The notes below the pieces were generated by a model. It was not told the origin of the DNA. It searched no databases and was given only the letters and a program-made list of their open reading frames with translations. Made by a program: the position numbers and the translations under genes. A DNA stretch of 45,126 nucleotides, from positions 1 to 45,126 of the forward strand of contig CAYFWU010000007.1 in the NCBI GenBank assembly GCA_964347025.1, written 5' to 3'. Below are positions 1 to 8,204 of this stretch, piece after piece. Source of the stretch: CS3-C152 sp964347025. GTDB lineage: Archaea; Aenigmatarchaeota; Aenigmatarchaeia; QMZP01; QMZT01. The number at the start of each line of letters is the position of its first letter. The first letter of the stretch is position 1.

Positions 1-2
1 GT

Positions 3-209
3 TCCCACGCATCACATTCCTCCCACGGTTCCCACGCCAGCCACGGCTCCCACGCTAGCCACGCATCACATTCTTCCCACGGCTCCCACGCTAGCCACGC
101 CTCCCATTCCTCCCACGGCTCCCACGCATCCCACGCCAGCCACGCATCCCACGCATCACATTCCTCCCACGGCTCCCATGCTTCCCACTCCAGCCACTCC
201 AGTCACAGC
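3..209 (+). repeat. 9-bp coding tandem repeat (23 units)
   Basis: There are 23 units of the form TCN/AGY-CAY-(GCN/GGY/TCN/AGC), each encoding Ser-His-small. Serine alternates between TCN and AGC, and His between CAC and CAT, so the protein repeat is kept while DNA identity between units is relaxed. A higher-order period is visible: the order SHS-SHG-SHA-SHA recurs with the same codon choices, notably TCA-CAT before a TCC/TCT. The block is far richer in C and G than its AT-rich surroundings. Confidence 0.9.
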
Positions 210-254
210 AGTTGTGGATGCCAATTTGGACTTCCAGGTGCACCACAAATATGA
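3..254 (+). CDS. hxsA: HxsA-like His-Xaa-Ser repeat protein, C-terminal part
   Basis: The frame is open from the window edge to a TGA at 252-254, so the N-terminus lies outside. The visible 83 residues are 23 consecutive Ser-His-X triplets, with X only Ala, Ser or Gly, then a tail SCGCQFGLPGAPQI. The other two forward frames give low-complexity Pro/Thr- or Arg-rich sequence, and one has an early stop, so this frame is the coding one. His/Ser-rich repeats of this kind define HxsA of the His-Xaa-Ser system, as I recall the family description, and HxsB and HxsD homologues lie downstream on the other strand. The repeat is the likely target of the radical SAM enzymes. The two tail Cys could anchor a modification or metal. 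Which residues are modified, and whether a leader or signal peptide exists, cannot be seen. A generic His-rich metal-binding protein is the main alternative. Confidence 0.72.
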   Translation, partial: SHASHSSHGSHASHGSHASHASHSSHGSHASHASHSSHGSHASHASHASHASHSSHGSHASHSSHSSHSSCGCQFGLPGAPQI

Positions 255-278
255 TAATAAGAACTATCTCAATTTAGT

Positions 279-2252
279 GTGAACATTATGATGAATGAAA
301 ATATAAGATGTGTATCATTAGCCCCTGAAATACACCCAGCATATGATTTTGTTGGGATGAATTTATCGAAGTTGAAATCTGCCAAAAATAGCGGTAAGTA
401 TGTCCCTGCACCTGATATTTTTAACGTTGGTGAAATAAATGGTAGCAGAATAATATTTTCTCCAATATTATCAAAATTATACGCGATTAAAGAAGAGACA
501 TATGAGAGGATAAATTCCGGTGATACATACCGATATTTAGACAGATTGATCGATATAAATTTCTTGATCCCTCATAAAGCAGATTTAAGCCCACCAAAGT
601 ACCCACTGGTTCTTCAAATTTTTGTAAACAGCAAATGCAATTTAAAATGCAATTACTGCGCATATGATGATAATAAGGATGGAAAGGAGATAGAATTCGA
701 TTTTGTAAAATCAGTGATCGATTATTTAGTGGAAAAAAACCCAAACGATACCTTAAGAATAAATTTCACCGGTTTTGGAGAATCAACACTGGCGATCGAT
801 AAAATTAAAAGAATACACGAATATACCACTTCAAAGATGGGTAAATATTTTTCTTCGATAGTGACTAATGGGATGTTCTCAGGTAAAGTTGCTGAATGGC
901 TTACGGACAACATGGAAATGATAGGTATTAGTTGTGACGGTCCACCCCACATACAAAATAAACAGAGACCTATGAAGAATGGAAAACCTTCATCACCTAT
1001 TATAGAAAAAAACATAAAAAAAATTTTAGAACGCAGAAAAGAAGACCTTAAAATTTCCACGGTGATAACAAAATCTTCTATAGGCGGGGAAGAAGAAATA
1101 CTGAACTACTTTCATTCTTTGGGCGTGAAGTATCTGATTTTCGTCACTCAGCTTAACTGTGACTGGTCCAAACCGGGCGTGCTAAGTTTCGAGGATGTGT
1201 GGAGGATCAATGAGAATGCACTTTCAATAAACGAATTGGCAGAAGATTACGGAATGCGCTTCAGCCACGGGCTTCTCCGTCTGATTCCAAACCATACAGG
1301 ATGCAAAAAAGCTGGGAGAGAGATGGATATGACCCCTGAAGGAGAAATAATTTTCTGTGGTCTATTTAAAAACTATTTAGAGGCAACCAACCGACCGCCT
1401 GACTTAAATCTGGCTGGATACTATGATAAAAAAAATAAAAGTTTAATAATTAGAGACGAGGTCATCAGCAATTTCGAGAAAAGAAACATATTCAACATAC
1501 CGGAATGCTCTAGCTGCCCGGCCAAATGGTTTTGCGGTTCAGGCTGCCCGATGCGTGCCCTGTCAAATTACGGTGAGTTTTTCAAACCTTCTTTAAGCAG
1601 GGAAGAGTGTAAAAAAAGGAAAGATTATCTTAAGAAATACCTCATGTTCAGAGCTGAAAAGAATTTCATAAAGATAAAACCTTACCTAGAAAGAAGGCGT
1701 GATGGTCTACAATTCACAATGTATTTCAATGAATTTAAATTAAACCAAGTGAAAAACAACGGAAATTTGAATGGGAATTGTCTGGTAGAGATAAACGAAT
1801 CATGTGATATGGAAAGATTGTCAGAGCAGATTGTGCGTGAAACAAAAAATAGGGGATATAAAACAACACTTTTCTTGCTGTCCTTCAACTTATCTCTGAA
1901 ACACCTGACCAGAAAAAAGAAGGCCATAATCAAATCTCTCTCAGATCTGAAAAAGAACAAGGTGTACTTCAAGGTAACAAAGCCGTTACCAAGATGTGTT
2001 TTTGATTCAGACTACCCAAATTTTGTGAAGGAATTCAATATACCGAAAACATGTTTGAATTGCTTGGAACTCTTCACCGTTAAAGGAAAAAATTTAAAAA
2101 TGTGTAACGGAAAGGAATATTTTTTTGAAGAATTTGCAGACAGAAAGGTCATATACAATGAATTTAGAAACAATTTCAAATTAACCAATGAAGAATGTGG
2201 GATGTGTAGATATTACCTGAGAGGAAGTTGTGGAGGTGTCTGCTCAAAATGA
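279..2252 (+). CDS. Radical SAM/SPASM maturase with extra C-terminal Cys module
   Basis: This 657-residue enzyme has the radical SAM CxxxCxxC at Cys120/124/127 (CNLKCNYC) and a GFGEST motif near 165-170 in the position of the usual GGE. A SPASM-type auxiliary cluster region lies near 409-445 (CSSCPAKWFCGSGC). A further ~150-residue C-terminal extension contains CLNC near 590 and ends in CGMCRYYLRGSCGGVC, which resembles a second auxiliary-cluster module. Residues 45-108 look like the N-terminal substrate-binding domains of peptide maturases. The GTG at 279 is assigned, but ATG at 288 or 291 is possible. The start lies 24 nt after the SH-repeat stop, so the two genes are probably co-transcribed and the repeat protein is the natural candidate substrate. 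It is not a typical HxsC but could take that role. The gene is AT-rich. Confidence 0.85.
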   Translation: MNIMMNENIRCVSLAPEIHPAYDFVGMNLSKLKSAKNSGKYVPAPDIFNVGEINGSRIIFSPILSKLYAIKEETYERINSGDTYRYLDRLIDINFLIPHKADLSPPKYPLVLQIFVNSKCNLKCNYCAYDDNKDGKEIEFDFVKSVIDYLVEKNPNDTLRINFTGFGESTLAIDKIKRIHEYTTSKMGKYFSSIVTNGMFSGKVAEWLTDNMEMIGISCDGPPHIQNKQRPMKNGKPSSPIIEKNIKKILERRKEDLKISTVITKSSIGGEEEILNYFHSLGVKYLIFVTQLNCDWSKPGVLSFEDVWRINENALSINELAEDYGMRFSHGLLRLIPNHTGCKKAGREMDMTPEGEIIFCGLFKNYLEATNRPPDLNLAGYYDKKNKSLIIRDEVISNFEKRNIFNIPECSSCPAKWFCGSGCPMRALSNYGEFFKPSLSREECKKRKDYLKKYLMFRAEKNFIKIKPYLERRRDGLQFTMYFNEFKLNQVKNNGNLNGNCLVEINESCDMERLSEQIVRETKNRGYKTTLFLLSFNLSLKHLTRKKKAIIKSLSDLKKNKVYFKVTKPLPRCVFDSDYPNFVKEFNIPKTCLNCLELFTVKGKNLKMCNGKEYFFEEFADRKVIYNEFRNNFKLTNEECGMCRYYLRGSCGGVCSK

Positions 2253-3415
2253 AAAAGAATTTTAAATTCCTGGTAATAGCACTGATAGTTGCATTTTTCA
2301 TAGTTTTTAACATAGAGTCTTTCACCGGTTTTTTTACTGGCTTGCTTGGAGAAGAGAATGCAACTGAAATTCTTGTGATTTCAACAGTCCCTGGGCCATA
2401 CTCAGGCAATAAACAAACAGAAAGAGGCATGCAAATAGCAATGGATGAGTTAAGAGAGCAGGAGAACGGGACAAATTTTAAAGTTATATATGAGACTGAA
2501 TGGAGGTCAGATTGGAATGTAACAAAAAGCAATGTTGAAGCAGTGATAGACAGTGGTGTAAAAATTATAGTGCCCGTAAGTTTTTCAGCTTATGAGGCCC
2601 TAACGCCCTTGGCGGAAGAAAGGGGAGTTATACAATTCTCTCCGGTTTGTTATCCCCTCTATCCCTTTATTGGCCATAATCTTTCCTATACTTTCATCAC
2701 CAATGACTGCGTAGTTTCGCCTGCTCTGATGATGGCAGAAATAGTTTATGAAAAATTCAATATTTCAAACATCACGATAGTTTACTGGGATGAAAGTTTT
2801 GCACCGCATGATGTTGGGGGTTTCATGAAAGATCTTTTCAAAAAAAGATTTGAGGAAATTGGTGGTACTGTAACAAGTGAAATAGGCATCGATCTGCGTT
2901 CAATCGATACGGACCAGTTAAAAATTGTCTTAAATAACACAAATTCGAAACATATCTTTCTTGCGAGTAGAGCAGGTATGGCCGGTTTAAATACCTTTCC
3001 CGTACTTCAAATAGCAACCGAACTCAATTTAACTGTTTTCACTCGTATATATAGACAAGAAATGATAATACTGCCGCTAGAACTTACAAATAACATAATA
3101 TTCATATCCGATGATTATGATCCATTAAATTCTAACGAATTTGATTCTGAATACCGAAGCAGGTATGTTTTTGATCCTGGTAAAATTTCCAGAGAATTAT
3201 ACGAGACAATAAAAATACTTGATACAGTAATGAGAACTTGCGGTGAAGACACGGAATGTATACGGGAAGAACTCCATACAAGGGAATTCGATAGTGTTTT
3301 TGGTAAAATTAAATTCAGTGAAAATGGAGTTATAATAAGACCATACATGGTCAAGATTGTCAGGGACGGTGTTATAGATGATTTGTTTGAATACAGCTTA
3401 CTGGAAAATCAATAA
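2249..3415 (+). CDS. Membrane-anchored type 1 periplasmic-binding-fold protein
   Basis: The ATG at 2249 overlaps the preceding stop as ATGA, giving 388 residues and likely translational coupling; a TTG seven codons upstream is less likely. The N-terminus is a Lys-rich start followed by a hydrophobic segment (about residues 6-30), a signal anchor or signal peptide. The remainder resembles amino-acid-binding (LivJ-type) ABC receptors: an early STVPGPYSG segment, TERGMQIAMDEL, then alternating alpha/beta elements with conserved spacing. Many N-X-S/T sequons fit an extracytoplasmic location. No ABC permease or ATPase is nearby, so it probably does not serve a local transporter. Its coupling to a peptide maturase suggests that it binds the product, a precursor or a signal outside the cell; that role is inference. 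Confidence 0.7.
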   Translation: MKKNFKFLVIALIVAFFIVFNIESFTGFFTGLLGEENATEILVISTVPGPYSGNKQTERGMQIAMDELREQENGTNFKVIYETEWRSDWNVTKSNVEAVIDSGVKIIVPVSFSAYEALTPLAEERGVIQFSPVCYPLYPFIGHNLSYTFITNDCVVSPALMMAEIVYEKFNISNITIVYWDESFAPHDVGGFMKDLFKKRFEEIGGTVTSEIGIDLRSIDTDQLKIVLNNTNSKHIFLASRAGMAGLNTFPVLQIATELNLTVFTRIYRQEMIILPLELTNNIIFISDDYDPLNSNEFDSEYRSRYVFDPGKISRELYETIKILDTVMRTCGEDTECIREELHTREFDSVFGKIKFSENGVIIRPYMVKIVRDGVIDDLFEYSLLENQ

Positions 3416-3421
3416 TCTAGA

Positions 3422-4999
3422 CTAGAGATTCTCTTTAACCTTCTTCTTTGATCCGAAACGATCATACAAGTTAAATATCATGTCAGCCCTGTGCAGATTA
3501 TGAACATCCACTGACAATACATTTAGATCTTCCTTTTTGATGAAGTCTGTCACCATTTTCAAAAATTCCATTTTTTTTGATTGTCTTCGGTTCCATTTCA
3601 GACCACCGATTTCATCGTATGTATAACTTGTTAAAAATTTATTTTTGATTTCATTGATTTTTATGCGGTAATTTTGTGGATTGTACAAAATATCCGACTC
3701 TGTTAAAATGAAACCAAATAAGCAAATTGTGTCTAAAAATCCTTTGTTGTTTTTTACGAACTTTATTATCTGCTTTACATCCCCTTCATTTTGATGAGGA
3801 AGCCCAAACAAAAAATTCACTACGTTGAAAATATCCGCATCATGAGCATTTTTAACCACCCTTTCCGCTTCAGATACAGTGAAACCCTTTTTTATGCTAT
3901 CGAGTTCCCTCTGGCTCGCGGATTCAATTCCATGAACCAACCGTATGCATCCTGCCTTTCTCATTTTGGTTAGAATTCCCTTTGACAGGCCTGTCGGTCT
4001 AACCGAGTCCGACCACAGAATATCCAGTCCCTTAAGGTTTTCACATATCTTTTCAACATAGCTATTGGATATGTTTAAAGTGTTATTTAGAAAAAGCAAG
4101 TACCTTGTCCCGTACTTTTTCGTAATTTCCTCTACCTCAGAGGCAACCTTTTCCGGAGGTTTGAATGCAAAGTTACAGTTAAGACAAAATCTACAGAAAC
4201 TACACCTGAATGGACATCCCCTGATGAAGTGGTAAGGCAGAACCAAATTATTTGACACGTGCGTTTCTCTGTATTTTTCCAAAGGCAGGCCATTAAAATC
4301 CGGCGGAGGAGCATTTTCGAAATCAAATTTAATATCAGGTTTATTCATTTTGATTCTTTTCCCATCCTTGTAAATCAAACTCGGAACTTTTTTCAAATCC
4401 CCACCCCTTTCCAGAGCCTCGCACAGTTTCAATAATGGAACCTCCCCCTGACTCGAAACCAGAAAATCAACAGCATCCAAATTTTTAACCAGGTTAAAAC
4501 CAAAACTATCATGAAAATTTGTTCCTCCAAAAACTATCCTAGCCTCTGTTTTTTCCTTTATTTTTTTGGCCAGCATCAATGCTGTTAATATAATAGGTTC
4601 AGACCTAGCATAATACAAAGAGAAACCCACCAAATCAGGTTTCTTTAAATTTAATTTTTTAAGTAGTATATTACCCAATTTATCTATTCTCTTTTCCTCT
4701 TCTTTTGCCAATTCTTCATTCAGTAAGTATTTTTTGATTGCTTCATGCAATTTCTTATCAGAAAATATTTCTTTTATGTTTATTTTTTTATCAGGATTTT
4801 TTTCGAAATTATTGTCGTGAATTAAGTTTATTATCAAATCTTCTTGGGTGATATTCAGGCCACGTCCTCTCAGATATGCAGTTAGAGAGGCAAGACCTAA
4901 CGGAGGCGTGATATTGCTTTTTACACTAAAGCCATCTGGGGAGATGTCAAACCAGTAAACATAGTAGTATCCTATTAGATGAGTATTCACTTCAACCAC
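3422..4999 (-). CDS. B12-binding-type radical SAM protein, copy 1
   Basis: The 525-residue protein has the COG1032-type layout. The N-terminal cobalamin-binding-like Rossmann region includes VGFSLYY, IVFGGTN and VSSQGE near 123-186. The radical SAM core has Cys262/266/269 (CPFRCSFC) plus two further Cys at 272 and 275. The DxHxxG cobalamin ligand motif is not evident, so base-off B12 binding is uncertain. The start is GTG at 4999, or GTG at 4990, which has a better-placed ggtgg. It is a tandem paralogue of the gene at 5080-6666 and shares perfectly identical DNA blocks with it. Lying downstream of the HxsB/HxsD operon, it may act on the same peptide, for example by C-methylation; lipid or cofactor modification cannot be excluded. 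Confidence 0.82.
   Translation of the reverse strand: MVEVNTHLIGYYYVYWFDISPDGFSVKSNITPPLGLASLTAYLRGRGLNITQEDLIINLIHDNNFEKNPDKKINIKEIFSDKKLHEAIKKYLLNEELAKEEEKRIDKLGNILLKKLNLKKPDLVGFSLYYARSEPIILTALMLAKKIKEKTEARIVFGGTNFHDSFGFNLVKNLDAVDFLVSSQGEVPLLKLCEALERGGDLKKVPSLIYKDGKRIKMNKPDIKFDFENAPPPDFNGLPLEKYRETHVSNNLVLPYHFIRGCPFRCSFCRFCLNCNFAFKPPEKVASEVEEITKKYGTRYLLFLNNTLNISNSYVEKICENLKGLDILWSDSVRPTGLSKGILTKMRKAGCIRLVHGIESASQRELDSIKKGFTVSEAERVVKNAHDADIFNVVNFLFGLPHQNEGDVKQIIKFVKNNKGFLDTICLFGFILTESDILYNPQNYRIKINEIKNKFLTSYTYDEIGGLKWNRRQSKKMEFLKMVTDFIKKEDLNVLSVDVHNLHRADMIFNLYDRFGSKKKVKENL
3902..4060 (-). repeat. 159-bp perfect repeat, copy A
   Basis: This block is identical base for base to 5581-5739 in the neighbouring paralogue, while flanking sequence differs at many sites. 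It encodes the NLKGLDILWSDSVRP to GIESASQREL part of the radical SAM barrel. The abrupt identity suggests recent gene conversion or recombination. Confidence 0.9.
4347..4488 (-). repeat. 142-bp perfect repeat, copy A
   Basis: Identical to 6026-6167. It covers the end of the B12-type domain and the linker (NLDAVDFLVSSQGE to KDGKRIK). Confidence 0.9.
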
Positions 5000-5023
5000 C
5001 CGGTCCTATGATATCATTTAATC

Positions 5024-5047
5024 ATTAATACAAAGGATTAAATTAGT
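5024..5047 (-). promoter_or_regulatory. Probable promoter of B12 radical SAM copy 1
   Basis: On the minus strand, a taatttaat-like TATA element followed by cctttgt and ttaat sits about 25-50 nt before the start codon. The same arrangement occurs at 6701-6725 before copy 2, so the promoter was duplicated with the gene and kept. Confidence 0.5.
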
Positions 5048-5079
5048 TTCTAAACGCCTCTTCATAAAATTAAAGTACA

Positions 5080-6666
5080 TCAAGTTTTGGATTCTAGAAA
5101 TTCCTTAACCTTCTTCTTTGATCCAAATTGATCATAAAGATGATATGTTAAATCAGCTCTGTAAAATTTGCTGACATCAACAAGTAATGCACGTATGCCC
5201 TGCTTTATTATAAATTGTTTTAACATTTTCAAAAATTCCATCATTTTGATTTGCCTTTGCTCCCATTTAAGACCGCCAATTTCATTGTATCTATAATAGT
5301 TAAAATCTAAAAATTCATCCTCAAATTTATCGCTCACTTTGATATTATAGTTTTCAGGTCTGTAGAACATATCAGATTCAGTTAAAGCAAATCCAAACAA
5401 CGAGGCAACATCCAAGAAATTTCTATTTTTTTGTATAAATTTCATGGTTTCCATCATATCCATTTCATTTTGGTTAGGGAATCCTATTATGAAATTTATC
5501 AAGTTTAAGATACCTGCCTTATGTGCATTTCTAATAACCCTTTCCGCTTCGGTTACAGTAAAATCCTTGTTTATATAGCTGAGTTCCCTCTGGCTCGCGG
5601 ATTCAATTCCATGAACCAACCGTATGCATCCTGCCTTTCTCATTTTGGTTAGAATTCCCTTTGACAGGCCTGTCGGTCTAACCGAGTCCGACCACAGAAT
5701 ATCCAGTCCCTTAAGGTTTTCACATATCTTTTCAACATACTTATTTGATATATTCAAAGTATTATTCATGAAAAACAGATATAGTGTCCCGTACTTCTTA
5801 GTAATTTCCTCTATTTCCGATACAACCCTATCCGGAGATTTGAATACAAATTTCGTATTAATACAAAATCTGCAGAAACTACACCTGAATGGACATCCTC
5901 TGATGAACTGGTAAGGCAGAACTAATTTATTTGATACGTGCGTTTCTCTGTATTTTTCCATGGGAAGACCATCAAAATCCGGCGGAGGGGCATTTTCGAA
6001 ATCAAATGTCATATCGGTTTTATTTATTTTGATTCTTTTCCCATCCTTGTAAATCAAACTCGGAACTTTTTTCAAATCCCCACCCCTTTCCAGAGCCTCG
6101 CACAGTTTCAATAATGGAACCTCCCCCTGACTCGAAACCAGAAAATCAACAGCATCCAAATTTTTAAGCATTTTCGTTCCAAAACTATCACAATTTGCAC
6201 CCCCGAAAACTATCCTGGCCCCTGTTTTTTCCTTTATTTTTTTTGATAACAATAAAGTTAGTGTTACAAAGGGCCTGGTAGGCATGGAATAGTACATGGA
6301 AAAACCAACCAAGTCAGGTTTCTTTAAATTCAATTTTTTCAGCAGCGTATCAGACAATTTATTTATCTTGTCTGTTTCCTCTTCCCCGATTTTTTTATTC
6401 ATAAGGTACTTTTCCATTGATTCTTGGAATTTACCATCATAGAAGATGTGTTTTAAGTTTATTTTCCCTCCTCTTTTCTTACGGGTATTGTCATAAATCA
6501 TTTTTATGGTCAGGTCATCCTGTACGGGCTTAAAATTGTTCTTCCTCAGATATGAGGTCAGGTATGCAAGACTTAACGGAGGCATTATATTAGTGTTTAC
6601 TCCGAAACCGTCTTTGGTTATAAAATACTCATTAATATTAGGCAATCCTATTAGATTGATGTCCAT
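5080..6666 (-). CDS. B12-binding-type radical SAM protein, copy 2
   Basis: ATG at 6666 is chosen because it follows ggggagtt and aligns with the start region of copy 1; an upstream in-frame start at 6711 is possible. That gives 528 residues. The N-terminal cobalamin-binding-like domain has VGFSMYY, IVFGGAN and SSQGE. The radical SAM Cys258/262/265 (CPFRCSFC) are followed by a further Cys at 268. The C-terminus ends in a conserved Tyr-Asp-Gln-Phe-Gly-Ser-Lys-Lys-Lys-Val-Lys tail also found in copy 1. It follows hxsB on the same strand by about 85 nt and has its own probable promoter. Function is inferred only: an oxygen-sensitive SAM/B12 enzyme acting on an unactivated carbon of an unknown substrate. 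Confidence 0.82.
   Translation of the reverse strand: MDINLIGLPNINEYFITKDGFGVNTNIMPPLSLAYLTSYLRKNNFKPVQDDLTIKMIYDNTRKKRGGKINLKHIFYDGKFQESMEKYLMNKKIGEEETDKINKLSDTLLKKLNLKKPDLVGFSMYYSMPTRPFVTLTLLLSKKIKEKTGARIVFGGANCDSFGTKMLKNLDAVDFLVSSQGEVPLLKLCEALERGGDLKKVPSLIYKDGKRIKINKTDMTFDFENAPPPDFDGLPMEKYRETHVSNKLVLPYQFIRGCPFRCSFCRFCINTKFVFKSPDRVVSEIEEITKKYGTLYLFFMNNTLNISNKYVEKICENLKGLDILWSDSVRPTGLSKGILTKMRKAGCIRLVHGIESASQRELSYINKDFTVTEAERVIRNAHKAGILNLINFIIGFPNQNEMDMMETMKFIQKNRNFLDVASLFGFALTESDMFYRPENYNIKVSDKFEDEFLDFNYYRYNEIGGLKWEQRQIKMMEFLKMLKQFIIKQGIRALLVDVSKFYRADLTYHLYDQFGSKKKVKEFLESKT
5581..5739 (-). repeat. 159-bp perfect repeat, copy B
   Basis: Partner of 3902-4060. Identity stops sharply at both ends. 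Confidence 0.9.
6026..6167 (-). repeat. 142-bp perfect repeat, copy B
   Basis: Partner of 4347-4488 in the tandem paralogue. Confidence 0.9.
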
Positions 6667-6700
6667 TGTAACTCCCCCAATACTAGTTATGACAGTTAAA

Positions 6701-6725
6701 GATTGACACAAAGAATTAAATTAAT
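6701..6725 (-). promoter_or_regulatory. Probable promoter of B12 radical SAM copy 2
   Basis: On the minus strand, taatttaat followed by tctttgtgtcaat mirrors the element at 5024-5047. It lies between the hxsB stop and the copy 2 start, suggesting that the B12 genes can be transcribed independently of hxsDB. Confidence 0.5.
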
Positions 6726-6751
6726 TCTAATAATTCACGTTCAGCTAAAAA

Positions 6752-8200
6752 TCATCCGGGCCTCATCTTTATCCAGTTTTCGAAAATTTTTCTGTCTTTC
6801 TCGGAAAAAATTATTTTCTTGAAAATTGTCTTCATCATACCCCCGAATATCTTACACCTCATATCCTCCGGGAGCCTTGGGACGACACTCCCTTGGAAGG
6901 TGTATGTGTTGACAGGACAAAGCGCGCAGTAGGCAAACCATGGGCATGCATCGCAAATAGAGCAAAATTTAGAGGAAATATCAATCATGGTTGTCGTTGT
7001 AGGTGATTTGAAGATTTCTTCATATTTGCTTGTCTTAACATTTCCCAGTTTGAATATATCAAGAACCTTTGCCTCGTCACATGTGAATATATCTCCCTTG
7101 TGATTATAAAGAAGCTGTCCTATACCAGCTCCGCAGGGAGATCTGAAATCAACCATGCTCGTACTCCTTTTTCCGAGTATGACATAGCTGACCAGAAATG
7201 CCCAGATATCCATGAATTCTTCACCCTTCCCGTTTATCTTTAGAGAATAGTCGAGGATTTTTTTCCAGAATTTCAAATACTCTTCTGCACTGTAACCTAT
7301 CTTTTTCCATGTTTTTTCTGCAAAGCCCAGATTGTTCATGAATCTGGGCCATACGCTGTGAAAACCCAACTTTCTGAACTCGTCAACTATCTCTAGCGGA
7401 TAATCAAGCGAATGTCTGGTAACCGTGGTAAGAGCGTGGAATTTGAAGTCTTCTCCCTTCATTTCTTCACTCAGCCTTTTTATCCAGTAAACAACATCAT
7501 CATACGAACCCTTGCCTCCGAGATATTTCCTATTCTTATCATGGACTTCTTTAGGCCCATCAAACGATGTACACAAACCGATTGGTATATGATCTTTCAA
7601 AAACTTTATGAAATCATCATCCACATTCGTCAGATTTGTGACTACCGAGAATCTCACATCCCTGTTCTGTTTTCCAGCAAGGTCTCTGGCATAATCAATT
7701 ACGAATTTGACTATATCAAAGTTAAAGGAGCAGTCGCCTCCCTGGAACTCGATCGTAAAGTTTTTTGCAGTGGTTTTGAACATGAAATCCACAATCTTCT
7801 TAGCAGTTTCTTTATCCATATCCCAGCCTTTTGCATTCAACGGCTTAGAAAAGGAATGGCAATAAACACACCTCATGTTGCATCTAAATGTAGGGACCAT
7901 TATATGAAGCGAGGGGCCTTCAAACAAGAACCAGTATCTTTTCCTGTAATCTTCCACAACCTCGTCTATATTGTCCTTGGTGACAATTATTCCGTTTTCC
8001 TTGAGTATTGAGTATAAATTCAGGTCTTCCTCGATTCTGTTCGTTCTAAAAAGCCTGTACTGTTCCCTGTTTAAAACAACCCATGCCCCGTTATCCGTTG
8101 TTACGAGAACATGTTCATCATCAAATTTATGGTCTCTGTACTGGTTTATAAGATATTCCCTTTCGGCTTTCTTTTCAAACCCTATTCTGCTTAAAGTCAT
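6752..8200 (-). CDS. hxsB: His-Xaa-Ser system radical SAM/SPASM maturase HxsB
   Basis: The 482-residue protein has an N-terminal segment (about 25-75) that reads like a peptide-maturase recognition domain. The radical SAM cluster is Cys107/111/114 (CNMRCVYC). It then shows the family signatures EFQGGD, TNLT, SFDGP, and near residue 350 VDFRSPCGAGIG followed by YNHKGDIFTCDEAKVL, which I recognise as the HxsB hallmark. SPASM-type Cys occur at 356, 374, 413, 416, 419, 425, 428 and 449. In characterised relatives such enzymes install thioether or C-C crosslinks in ribosomal peptides; the chemistry here is unknown. It lies 4 nt after the short HxsD-like gene, in one operon with both hxsD genes. 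The ATG at 8200 is well placed. Confidence 0.85.
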   Translation of the reverse strand: MTLSRIGFEKKAEREYLINQYRDHKFDDEHVLVTTDNGAWVVLNREQYRLFRTNRIEEDLNLYSILKENGIIVTKDNIDEVVEDYRKRYWFLFEGPSLHIMVPTFRCNMRCVYCHSFSKPLNAKGWDMDKETAKKIVDFMFKTTAKNFTIEFQGGDCSFNFDIVKFVIDYARDLAGKQNRDVRFSVVTNLTNVDDDFIKFLKDHIPIGLCTSFDGPKEVHDKNRKYLGGKGSYDDVVYWIKRLSEEMKGEDFKFHALTTVTRHSLDYPLEIVDEFRKLGFHSVWPRFMNNLGFAEKTWKKIGYSAEEYLKFWKKILDYSLKINGKGEEFMDIWAFLVSYVILGKRSTSMVDFRSPCGAGIGQLLYNHKGDIFTCDEAKVLDIFKLGNVKTSKYEEIFKSPTTTTMIDISSKFCSICDACPWFAYCALCPVNTYTFQGSVVPRLPEDMRCKIFGGMMKTIFKKIIFSEKDRKIFENWIKMRPG

Positions 8201-8204
8201 CTGA

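Noticed and set aside
1..209. Short tandem repeat resembling a CRISPR or minisatellite
   Set aside because: Units are 9 bp with no spacers, vary only at synonymous or small-residue codon positions and keep one open frame, so it is a coding repeat.
2228..2248. TTG start for the binding-protein gene at 2228
   Set aside because: The ATG at 2249 forms a classic ATGA overlap and gives a normal Lys-rich signal-anchor start.
279..2252. Calling the 657-residue enzyme HxsC
   Set aside because: It lacks the HxsC features I know and is much longer; only a generic Cys-rich ending is shared.
7412..8011. 199-codon plus-strand frame opposite hxsB
   Set aside because: It lies wholly antisense to HxsB, whose motifs are clear, and shows no domain of its own.
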